Assembly: GCF_964204645.1 (NCBI RefSeq)
Contig: NC_134033.1
Span: 8,158,231 to 8,222,230 of the forward strand
Direction: 5' to 3'
Length of the DNA: 64,000 bases
DNA from: Tubulanus polymorphus
Taxonomy: Eukaryota > Nemertea > Palaeonemertea > Tubulaniformes > Tubulanidae
Below the pieces are notes generated by a model, which saw only the letters and a list, made by a program, of their open reading frames with translations, made no database searches and had not been told where the DNA came from. The translations under genes and the position numbers were made by a program. This document shows, piece by piece, positions 40,601 through 52,600 of this stretch; positions within the stretch are counted from its first letter, which is position 1, and the number at the start of each line of letters is the position of its first letter.

Positions 40601-43600
40601 TTGGAGCTTCTGAATTCATATGTACACCATTGACATAAAGTTTGTTTTCCGATTTACGTATCAACATCCATTCTGAAAGAGTTGGCTCAATCACATAGAA
40701 TGAAATGAACATAGAATTCTTCTAGAATGGTGTCAACCTCAACCCAAAAGACCTTGGATTAGATTGATTTGATAAAACAAAGAACGAAAGCTCGTAGCCT
40801 TTAATCGTCGATGAATCAGATGGCTCGGCACCAAATTTCAGTAGTACAGGCTGTTGGCTCATTATTGTTTGGGTCCCATTGATACCCACGACGGTTTGAT
40901 ATTCCTTTTATTTTGATATAATTGACGTTTTCTGTTATCATGTTCGCTCCCTCGCCGTACATAATTCTCTGTTCAGTGTTGACATTCTTGAAATCAAATA
41001 GTATCGATATCGTCGCAACTTTCTCTAATCAGCGTTGAATTATGAAAAAAAAATTTGATTCAATTCTAGTTTTAAATGTTTTCCATTCCTACTCGGGAAG
41101 TTGACCCGTTGTCGTTCTCTTAGAAAGTTTCTTTCTAGTACCCATATATCATCTTTATTTTTACCTTCATGACGTAGTCATGGAGTCATGAAGGTTATAA
41201 GATGGTAGTGAGGCGATGAAGTCATTTTCGTGTTACCACTTATAACTTGTTGGTGGGAGTTCAGATGAAGATTTGTCAAATGAATAAATACTTTAATCTT
41301 ATTAATGCAAAGTGTGAAATTTCGCTATTTTTAGATATTTCCCTAAATTATTAGAAAATGCCGATAGTAAGAGCGTGGGAAAGTTTTTATCTTTGAATGG
41401 GCGAATCACGGCGGCAGAGTGCACCTGTGATAAGGCAGAAATAGTTCCATATGAAGGCAAAGCTTTTAAATGATTAGACAGTCGAAGGTGGTTTATCAAC
41501 TTATTTCAACTATAGTGCTGCTATTTTCCCAATCAAATTGCTAGATTTCGATCGTTTCTCATCATAAGTCAACACTTGTAAATCAAGTGTGATTTTGTTG
41601 TGCGTAGAGATACATTATGACCAGCGTAATGAATGGCGGCACCATGTTTAAGCTGCGCGTCGATCGTTGAATAGTGGAATTATAGGGTGGGATTATCTTG
41701 ATTGTATCCATATGAAGTTTATTAAAGGTTAGTGTCAACAAATGGTCGATTACAGTCCCTCTAATTCGTGTGGAGAGACGCTCTTAACGGGGAAAACCGT
41801 TGTCTGTGTCGTGTTATCGTTGGCCGACGTGACTGACCTTGCTTGAGCGTTCGCTGCCGGCGCACTATTATATAACTGTTATTATATAACTGATTGTTAA
41901 TGACATACAACAAATAAACCTTTAAAGAAATGTACCTAGTGTCTGACATTCTACTGAAAAATTCCGGATTGATTCACCGCTGAGTTTTTTCATAGTGAGC
42001 ATTCTAGTATATGAATGAATTAAGATGATCGACAGATGCGGTGCGGTCGTATCAGCTGTTGTAGACGTTCGATGTAAACAATAATTCTAACCACGTGCGC
42101 GATGAAAACAGGGACGTCAAACTAAGAAGCACTGAATTTTTGAATCACACGTGATTTGAATAGGCATCTGTGCTGGTTTTTCAAAATGCTGTGGCTACTC
42201 GTACGGACCCGTACGGATTACTTTGGAGGCAATTCGTACGGAACTAGGATCTGTACGCTAATAAATGTTGCTGATTGGCTGATTAACGCCACACATGCGC
42301 ACAGGGGTGCGCGACTTACAAAATTCAAGGAAAGTGTGGAGAATAGAGTTAGAGAAAAATAGAGCGGATAGAGCGAGACTCGAACCCGGGCCAGTAAATT
42401 ACTAGCGCAGCATCATACCACTAGACCACCGAGCTCGCTGACAGTCGGCTGAATGTTTTAACTACATATAGCCTCACCTTACCCTAACCCTATCCCTTCC
42501 CTTACGAACCAGAGTAATCCGTACGGGTGCGTACGAATAGCCTACGGAATTATTCGTACGGGTCTATACGACTAGCCACTTCATTTTCAAAAAGTCGAAT
42601 CTTAATTGACTCTATTGCATAGGCCTAAGCCAGGATCTCTGGAATTGAATTGAATTCGACACAGTAATTCGCCTGTATTTAGCGATGAATCTTCTTGAAA
42701 ATTAGCTTGAAGATTGGGTCTGGCGAGATGTCCACCCCCTATTGTGAAAAAAGGTCATTGGTGATCAAATATGGCTCTATTTGGGTGGCCATCTTGAATT
42801 TCTTGTTTGCACAATGCAGCCCGCAATTCTTGATGGATGTCCGCAATATTTGGTTTGAGGATCAGGGTAGGTAAGCTGTCCATGCCTATTGTATATGGAG
42901 GTCATCGGCTTTTAAAAATGGCCGCCAGGTCAGCCTTCTTGAATTTCTAGCACGAAATGGCCTGCAATTATTTATGCATTTTCATGATACTAGATATAAG
43001 AATTTTGGTAGGTGAGATGTCTACCCCTTATTGAAAATTGAGTTCAAGTATGGCCGCCAGGGTTGCTATCCATCTTGGATTTTTTCAGCACGATGCTTAC
43101 ACCAATTCTTAATGCATTTTTTCATGTAGTGTGATCTTTGGGGCAGCTAAAATAGGCTTGTCTTTTCATGTAAGGATATATTAACAGAAAATGAACATAT
43201 CGCCACATAGCCTATACCATCTTAACTATTTTAAAACTTGTTACATCGTTACAATGTAAATCTTTCTGTAACTTTGGATACTGGATCATTCTTCTTTTAT
43301 TACGTCATAAAGGTATAAAGCCCGTGGGCCTCTTGTTTTAAATATCTCTCAAAGATTATTTTTTCAGTCCAAACTTTCCTGTTATAATTGTACGTTTCAT
43401 GTTTGGATTTTTCTCACAGAACTCATTTATTTCCAGCTCTGAATGAACACAAAGTTAATTTTCTTTTCCTCGGGTATTGTAACTGCCATGCTTCCCCAGC
43501 AGGGACTCGAATGCAATGGCATCGCTAGATTCAGCTAGGGCATGCTGCCATAGTTATATGTATGATCAGCATACAGTAACATGCACACAATAAACAACAT

Positions 43601-46600
43601 CATCAGACAGTAAATACTGGTAATAGTTTAATCTTTATCAGGATCAGATTATCGGGGGAAAGCTTGTTCTTAGTCCGAGTTGAGTACTGGGGAGAACGAA
43701 AATTCGCCGAAATTCTGTCCCGAGTTAGACAAAAGTCCTGAGTTTAAAGAGAGGTGTGTTATGAACAGAAAATTATAGGAATTTAGAAAATGAATTGCTT
43801 TTTGTTCGAGTTGGTCATGTCTGAGTAAGGCGAGGTTTACTGCACATACTGTAAAAGTTAAATCCGAGAAGAACTATTTTGAAACAGAGTGTCAATTACG
43901 TATACGCCGGTTTCCAACTTCCGAGTCTGGACAGACTCAAGAGTATCAACTTAAGTTCAATTTCAAGTTTATTTAATTCTTTAAAACATATGCTCCCTAA
44001 CCTAACCTAAGAGATTTCCATATAAACCGTATTTTTTCAATGTAGAACTAAAAACCGCAAGGTTAACATGTGGGTTTTATTACACGGTCACTGGCCTGCG
44101 TGGTTTTATCTTGTACATTTTGAACCTTAAAACTTGATTCTTGAGTCCAACTATGGAACTGGCTTCACTATTTCATTTGGATCTGAAAAAACTATTTGTG
44201 CAGGAAAATTTTTAAAAGTCCATAATTCATGCTACAATAAAGAAAAGTATTATCCTTGCATCTTTGCAGACTGGACAGTACAACGACCCGGATGGTTTCC
44301 ATAGCGATATGATACTGGTGCGAGATAATTGTCATTTGTACAATCCAGAAATTTCGAAAGTTCGGCAGGATTGTGAACAGGTTTTCCAATATTATTTCAT
44401 CGAGTATAAACGCATGATCGACCAACTGCCGCAGGTAGGTCTTGTAAATGTATATTTTACCCAAAAAATTACAAATATAATAGGCAAATATAACTACAAA
44501 GCAGCGATTACGGTTTTTCTGTAAAAGTGGTAGTAGGCTAAGCTAATACAAATGCTTTACAACGGGCCGAAAGGGATGAACCCTCACAAAATCTTAATAA
44601 ACAATTTCCGGGTTTAAAAACCTGGAATTTCAATAAATTGAGTCATAGATTTATTTGGGTAGATGTGCAGCACCCAAATACAACAATAGGTAGGAAGATT
44701 TACTCTATACCTGCGTCAATGGTGCCGACTTGTAAACCAAGTGAAATTTGTTTGAAATGCATCCAAATGATACGGAAGCCCCTAGGTGACATACGAGATC
44801 ATTTTTTTCACAATTTCGACTTATTACAGTAAAACTCGCTTACCTCTGATCTCGTGGGACTATACAATTTTTTCTGAGGTAGGCGAATTCCGAGGCAGGA
44901 GCAGAAATAGAAATGGATATTTTTATGAATAAGACATCATTTCCTCTATGTTTCAATGTATATATGTCTCGTTGCAATCAGCGTGTAAAGTCCGATGTTA
45001 TAAGACATATTAAAACAAATGACCAATGAAAACGTCCCACTTTTTGTCCTTTCTTGACTTAAATAAGTATTCCTGGGGGAATTTCAGAGGGGTGAGGTAA
45101 AGTTTAATCCAGGTAAGTTCCTTATAAACGTACCTGATCTGATATCCTGGCTATACATACTTTCTATTTTCTCCAATAGATGGCGCAATCTTCACGATTA
45201 TCACTTGGGAACTCATTTTAGATTACCGGTAACGCAGTTCAAAATCAATAAACTGTCAGGATAAATGTATTGCATAGATCATCATTAAAAAACGTCTCAA
45301 AGGGTAAAAAACACGGAAGGTTGTTAAAGTTTTCCGAGGTGAGCAAAGAAAATGACGTTTGTCCCACGGTAATCAGTCCAAGGTAAACAAATTTCCGAGG
45401 AGGGCATTTCCGAGCAAGACACATATTTTTCCTTGAAAAACGGTTACAAATGAAAAATTATTTTTCATTTTTCCGAGGCAAGCAAAATTCCGAGGTGAGC
45501 GAGTTCTACTGTATGTCGAAATTCGACTTGTTAGGTCGAATTACGACTTATTATGGTGAATTTCAACTAATTATCTCCAAATTCGACTTATTAAGTCCAA
45601 ATTTGACTTATTAAGTTGAATTACGACTAATTATCTCTTACGACATATCATGTCGGAATTCGACTTGATTAGTCTTCTTGATGAGTTTTCTTTTCATGTC
45701 GAATTTTGAGTCAATTATGTCGAATTTCGTGTTATTTTCATATAGACTTTTCATCTTAAGTCGAATTTTGACATAACTCGAAATTTGACTTATTTAGTCG
45801 AAATTCGATTACCTCGTATGTCACCAAGGGGCTTCCATAAAATGATGATAATTCCTGTTTTTCCAACTGTGATGTATGTAGCTTTCGGTAATTAGTTTGA
45901 CTGAATAAATTCACTTCCGTTTTGAGTACAATATATGGCATTGTAGTTCATTGATAATCGGTCAGGAAACGTCACATTGGCGACGAGGAAAACTTAATAT
46001 CGTTCTCCATCCGAGTGTAGAAGGAATGAGTATGGCTTCTGCTTATATCGGTTCGATAAATGAGTATTCTCCGCAAAAGGAAGAATGGAAAAACTACCAA
46101 TGTAGACTCGAGGCGTGGATGAGGGTAAATAAAATTGCAAATGAAAGCAAAATGGACGTCCTTCTATGAATGATTGGACCTGAAACTTTCGAACTTTTAG
46201 TAAATCTAACCATGCCAAAGGCTCCTTCGGATGAAAAATACGATGATCTCACAGCCTTGTTAGAAGCCCACCACAAACCTCCATCCACAACAATGGGTGA
46301 ATGGTACAAATTTAATATGAGGCGCCAGTCCTCGACAGAGACTTTGTCAGAATACATTGTAGCGCTGAAGAAACTTTGTCGTGTGAGTTTGGAGGATCCC
46401 TGGAGGATCAACTCCGAGATCGGTTTTTCGCTGGAATTAGAAGCGAACCAATCCGCAAAAAACTACTTGGTTCGTCAAAATTAGTTTGGAAAGACGCATG
46501 TAAGGATGCCCTTGCTATGGAAACGGCATCCCTGGTGTCAAAGGAGATGTCAGTCGGGTCGACTTCAAATCCCAGTGAAAGCGATGTTAATATGGTCAAA

Positions 46601-49600
46601 TCGCGTACCGGTAATAATAATGATAACTTTGGTAGAAAGCCGCAGATTAATCAACAGTGTTATCGTTGTCACGGAAATGGACATTTAGCGGACAGTTGCA
46701 GATTTCGTGGATCTGAATGTCACAAATGTCATAAAACTGGACACATTGCGAAAGCGTGTCGTACAAATTTGAAAAACACTGATAGGAGAAAAACCGCCGG
46801 TCGTGTTAACAATCGTACAAGCAGATCGTTTCATGGTGGTGCTACTTCGTATCTTCAAGAAAATTCTGTTGCCGATACAGATTATGATTACAACACTAGT
46901 TTTGACGACTTGTACACCGTGAATGGTCCAACTGGCAATTGTAATAATGTAAATGTTGATATTTTTGTCAATGAGGTTAGAGTTAATCTTTTGGTAGATA
47001 CAGGCGCATCAGCCACAATTTTTCCTGAGAGTTTATATAAAGAGAAATCTTCTGACATAAAATTGTCAAGGTCAAATGTAAAACTTGCTAGTTACTCAGG
47101 TGAAAATATCACTGTGGTAGGTTCTTTTCAGGCTTTGGTTGAGTATAAAGGTCAGAAATACTATCTGCCTGTCATTGTTGTAAAGGCGGTGAACAAGCCT
47201 CCTCTTTTAGGCAGAAATTGGCTTAGCATTATTAAACTAAACTGGTCTGAATTATTCTCTGTAACTTCATTTGATGTCAATGATTATAAAGGTCAAGTGT
47301 CAAGGTTGGTCGATGAGTACAGAGATATTTTTCAAGCTCATAAAGAGCCAATCAAGGGTTACACTGCAGAGATAGAACTTAAACAGGAAACCGATGGTAT
47401 ATTTTTCAGAGCTAGACCTATACCGTATGCATTTATTAGACAAGGTAGAAAACAATCTTAAAAGATCTGTTGAAATGAATGTTATGAGTAGAGTTGAGAC
47501 TAGCAAATACTCAAGTCCAATCGTAGTTGTCCCAAAAAAGGATGACAATGTGATTTGTGGTGATTTTAAGGTTTCTATATATAATTTGATAGATAGTGAT
47601 CCTTATCCCCTGCCAACACCAGAGGACATTTTCTCAAAACTAAATGGTTGTAAATACTTTTCAAAGATCGATCTTTCAAACGCGTATCTTCAATTGGAAT
47701 TATCTGATAAGTCCAGAGAATTATGCACTGTTAATACACCATTTGGTCTTTTTAGGTACAACCGTTTACCATTTGGAGTTAAAACATCTCCAGCTATTTT
47801 TCAGAGATTTATGGACAAACTGCTCGTAGGTATTCCGCAGGCAGCAGCAAGCCAAGGCGATATATTGCTTGCTACTGTTACTGCAGAAGAACATGAGATT
47901 GTTGAGAGAAAGTTTAGTAGATTACATAAACATAATGTTACTGCAAGTTCTAGAAAGTCTTGGTTCTTTGTACCTGAAGTAGAGTATTTAGGTCACAATG
48001 TAGATAGTGAAGGTATTCATCCAACATCCAAGAATGTTGAAGCTATACAGTACCTAGTCCTAGTAGTGTTTCTGAGTTGCGTACTTACCTTGGCATGTTG
48101 AATCATTATGGTAAATTCTTACCAAACCTGTCTACGTTATTGTATCCTTTACATCAACTTCTCAAAAAGGATGTTAAATATGTGTGGAGTTCAGAATGTG
48201 AAAAGGCATTTTTAGAGTCAAAAAGGTTGTTGACAAGTAACCAGTTATTAGTACATTTTGACCCCAAGGCAGAGCTAGTTCTAGGCTGTGATGCGAGTCC
48301 ATGTGGTATAGGTGCGATTCTTTCTAAAAGGTTTCCAGATGGATCAGAGAAACCCATAGCATATGGTAATCGTAGTTTGACTCCTGCAGAACGCAATTAC
48401 TCCCAAATTGAACGTGAGGCTCGTTCAATCATTTATGGAGTCAAGCACTTCCACAAATATCTATACGGTAGAAAGTTTCTGTTGGTCGCCGACCACAAAC
48501 CTCTTGTAACAATTTTTGGTTCAAAAACAGGAGTTCCGGCTCTGCGTCTGCAAAGGTGGTCACTTATTTTAATGGCATACGATTACGAAATTGTACATAG
48601 AAGTGGTAAAGATCATGAAAACTGTGATATGTTGTCTAGATTTCCTAATCCTAATGCTAAGATGGAAGCAGTGGAACTGGATATTAATTATTTTTCGTAT
48701 GTGAATATGTTACCTATTAATGCTGCAGACATTGAGTCTGAGACTAGAAAAGATCCAACAATGTCAAAAGTTTATCAATATATACTTAATGGTTGGCCTA
48801 ATCACTGCAACGATCCTGATATTTTGCCTTATTTTAGGCGCAGAAAAGAATTATCTGTGGATCAGGGTTGCATACTTTGGGGAATGAGAGTTGTTATACC
48901 ACCAAAGTTCAAACAGATCATGTTGGATGAGTTGCACTCGGAACATTTTGGTATTGTTGGTATCAAGTCTTTAGCTAGAAATTATTTGTGGTATCCTGGC
49001 ATTGATCAAGAAATTGAAAATTTAGTACAAAACTGTCAATTGTGTCTTAGTATGAGAAATGCTCCGGTTAAGGTACCTTTGTTGCCATGGCGACCAACAA
49101 ATGGTCCATGGTATAGGATTCATATAGATTTTGGTGAACTTGAAGGCAAACATTACCTCATTATTGTTGATAGTTTCTCTAAATGGTTGGAATGTTTTAT
49201 GATGTCATCAACAGCTGCACCAAAAGTAATTGATACCTTGAGAAGTGTTTTTGCTCGTGAGGGATTACCTAAGGAGTTGGTCAGTGACAATGGGCCCCCA
49301 TTCAATTCGGAGGAATTCCATGACTTCTTATGTAAAAATGGTGTCAAATATACACCAGTACCTGTTTATAGCCCAAGCTCAAATGGGGCGGCCGAAAGGT
49401 CAGTACAAATAGTTAAACGAGCGCTCAAGAAACACATTTTGATGCAGCGAGTTGATAAGGTTGATCCGTCGAAAAGACTGGATAACTTTTTGTTCATGTA
49501 TCGAACAACACCACACTCGATAACAGGTAGATCTGCAGCTGAACTTTTCAGGAAACGACAGTTAAGATCTAGGCTGTCACTTATTAAACCTGATATGTAT

Positions 49601-52600
49601 ACCAAAATTTGTGCAAAGCAGGATATTCAGAGGAGATATCATGATTCTGTATTATCAAAACCTAGAGAGTTTGTTGAGAAACAAAATGTTATGGTTAAAT
49701 CCACAGGGACTTGTCACAATTGATAGTGAATGATTAAAACCAATATCAATGACCAGGTCCACTATCTCTGTATAATATAAAAAACAAGGGTGGCAACAAA
49801 TTGTCAATCTGACAATGACTTCTCCACTTCAATCGACTGTAATTCCAAAAATTCTCAACCGATTCACATGAAATAAGCTTTAATACAACCTAGAAGACTT
49901 TCTGCTTCGAACGAGCCTTCAACCACCACTCTCTGACAATTATCTCACAACGAAATCACCGTTTTTTGAAGAGAGATAGCTCAAATTGGAGGTGTACCGA
50001 TTCTATGGTGGACAGCAAAATGGTCGTATTTTTCACTTCAAACGATGATTTCTATGTGAAATCTTAGAGATAACCCCAACAAACCATACATTTTTTAGAA
50101 TTACGTGGTCATACCTGTACGCTAATCTCATTTATTTGTATAATCCACGCGATGGGTGAGCTCACAAGCTCAAAATCGAGCAAATATACGAAAAAGTCAC
50201 CTCGCACTATCGCGCTGGCGGCCATTAATCACGTGACGTGCATAGGTTCGGGCTATGTTAATAGAACCGCGACAAGTCTACGTCTGTAGACTTGAAAAAA
50301 GGAAATATTTACTAATAAAACCACCCCTCAGACGAATGTTGCACTATATTTTCATAATACAGATATTTTATTAATTAACAGAACTTTTAATAAATTTTGT
50401 AATGTTTTTCGAAATCTCTAAGCCAATCAGTGCGCGTGAAATATTTAGCCCGTTACTACGATATCACGTGATTAATGGCCGCCCAGTTGATGACAAGTTG
50501 AACGCTGTCGTGTTCGTCCTCATTTTCGATTTTGAGCTTGTGAGCTCACCCATCGCGTGGATTATACAAATAAATGACATTAAAAAATGTATGGTTTGTT
50601 GGGGTTTTCTCTTAAGATCTCACATAGAAATCATCGTTTGAAGTGAAAAAAACCACCATTTTGCTGTCCACCATAGAATCGGTAGACCTCCATTTTGAGC
50701 TATCTCTCGTCAAAAAAAGGTGATTTCATTGTGAGATAATTGTCCTAGAGTGGTGATTAAAGGCTCGTTGGAAGCAGAAAGTCTTCTAGGTTGTATTAAA
50801 GCTTATTTCATGTGAATCGGTTGAGAATTTTTGGAATTACAGTCGATTGAATTGGAGAAGTCATTGTCAGATTGAAAATTTGTTGCCACCCTTGTTATTT
50901 TATTATACATTTGCAGGGATACTGGTACCCCCATCATTGGTCTCATCCATTATCAATCGTGACAAGTCCCTGTGGTTAAATCTAATGTGAGAGGTCTTGA
51001 AAAATACTTTCCAGGTGTAATTATTCACAGGAAAGGTCTTCTTACCTACCTAGTTAGGGTTGGTGGCAGATATCGTTATTGTCACATTGATCACTTATTT
51101 CCCTGTAGTGAAAATGTTCATGTAAATAGTAGTCGTGTGGATGATGTAGATAATCGACAATATGATATGCCTAGTGTTACTGTACCAGCGGTACCTCCAG
51201 TCAGTACTGATCTGGGTACTCAACAAGGTTCAAACCCAGATGTCGAAAGTGGAGTTAGAAACTCAGGTGATTTGGTTGAAGTTTCTGATCAACCCCAAGC
51301 CCATAGTATTCCTATAAGTGTCAGGAAATCCTGTCGTGTTTCTGTACCGCCTAAGAGGCTGATCGAAGAAACTTAAATGTGGTTTTATTATGTCAGTTTT
51401 TCTTTTATTACACTTACAAGATGTTAATATGGAGCTTATGCATTTTAAGATAATGCTTAGTTTTTTTTAACTGGTGTGGAGGAGTGTGATGTATGTAGCT
51501 TTCGGTAATTAGTTTGACTGAATAAATTCACTTCCGCTTTGAGTACAATATATGGCGTTGTAGTTCATTGATAATCGGTCAGGAAACGTCACACCAACTA
51601 CGCTTTTCACTTCCACCTGATCATGGCTGTTAGTCAACAGCCAAAACGTTGTGGTTTCGTTTTAATAAATTATTATTTTATATAGAATTCGAATTGTGGG
51701 ACTTCTTTGATTATCTACAGTGTACACGGATTAAAGTGTTTCAGTCGATTACTACGTTTTTCTGTTTAAGTTTAAATGACTTATCCAGATCGATTATGTT
51801 ATTTCATTTTCATGTCGGGTAGAGTTTGCAGGATCGAACGATCGCTCCATTCTAGTCAGTATCAGTATTTTCTTTGATACATTCAAAGAATTCTAATCGT
51901 TGTTTTCAGATTGCTATCACTTAACATTATTCAATGCGCTTAGTAGCCATTAGTAAATGGAGCTGATTTCACTTTCCTTGATTGGATATTCTTGGAGCAA
52001 TCCTCTTTGACTGACACAGAGACCAATCTCAAGGTCGTTGGGTAAAATTATGAATTTAGGGATTATAAATCAACGAATGGCATATCCTTTATCTAGTTCG
52101 GTGTCTGAGATTCGGAGATTAATTCGACAAATACATTTAAAAAAATTCTAGCCCACTTCACGCTATATATAATGCTAATCACATTGATTAGAGTGTTTAT
52201 TACTGATTAGTAGTCGATTCTGAGAGAGGATACATTTTTTGTTGAAAATAAAGTGGATAAATAATAATCACGACAATTACAATAGGGTTTTCTGTGAAAC
52301 AACAGAAAACCCTAATAACCAGTTTTCGGTTTATTTTATCTCCTTTACGGTGATTTGAATTTCGACAGTCAACGTCATTACCAATTCATAACTTTCGTAT
52401 GATGAAATGAGCCTCTAAGGAAACATGTAAATTGCATTAGAATATTAAAAATTGTGGATTAAATGCATTTTATGTAGGCATACTGTTTTCCTGGTTTAAC
52501 CGGGCATGTCAGACCTTCAAACCAAGTGACCGAGAAGCAGCCGCTGTTCACATGACAGTCAGCCTTATTACCAATTCATAACTTTCGTTTGATGAAATGA

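Larger units (their letters stand above)
45868..51593 (+). mobile_element. Ty3/gypsy LTR retrotransposon with very short LTRs, broken copy
   Basis: Identical-length 109-bp direct repeats (45868-45976 and 51485-51593) begin TGTGATG, end GTCACA and differ at two positions. The 5-bp duplication CCAAC flanks the element (45863-45867, 51594-51598). Directly after the 5' LTR is TTGGCGACGAGG, a candidate primer-binding site. GGAGGAG before the 3' LTR is a short polypurine tract. Domain order is gag, CCHC, protease, RT, RNase H, integrase, as in Ty3/gypsy. The copy has a stop codon, at least three frameshifts, a damaged RT active site and a 1.27-kb insertion. Confidence 0.93.

Noticed and set aside
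46094-46411. Minus-strand ORFs across the gypsy gag
   Set aside because: They are antisense shadows of the gag frame and encode no recognisable protein.
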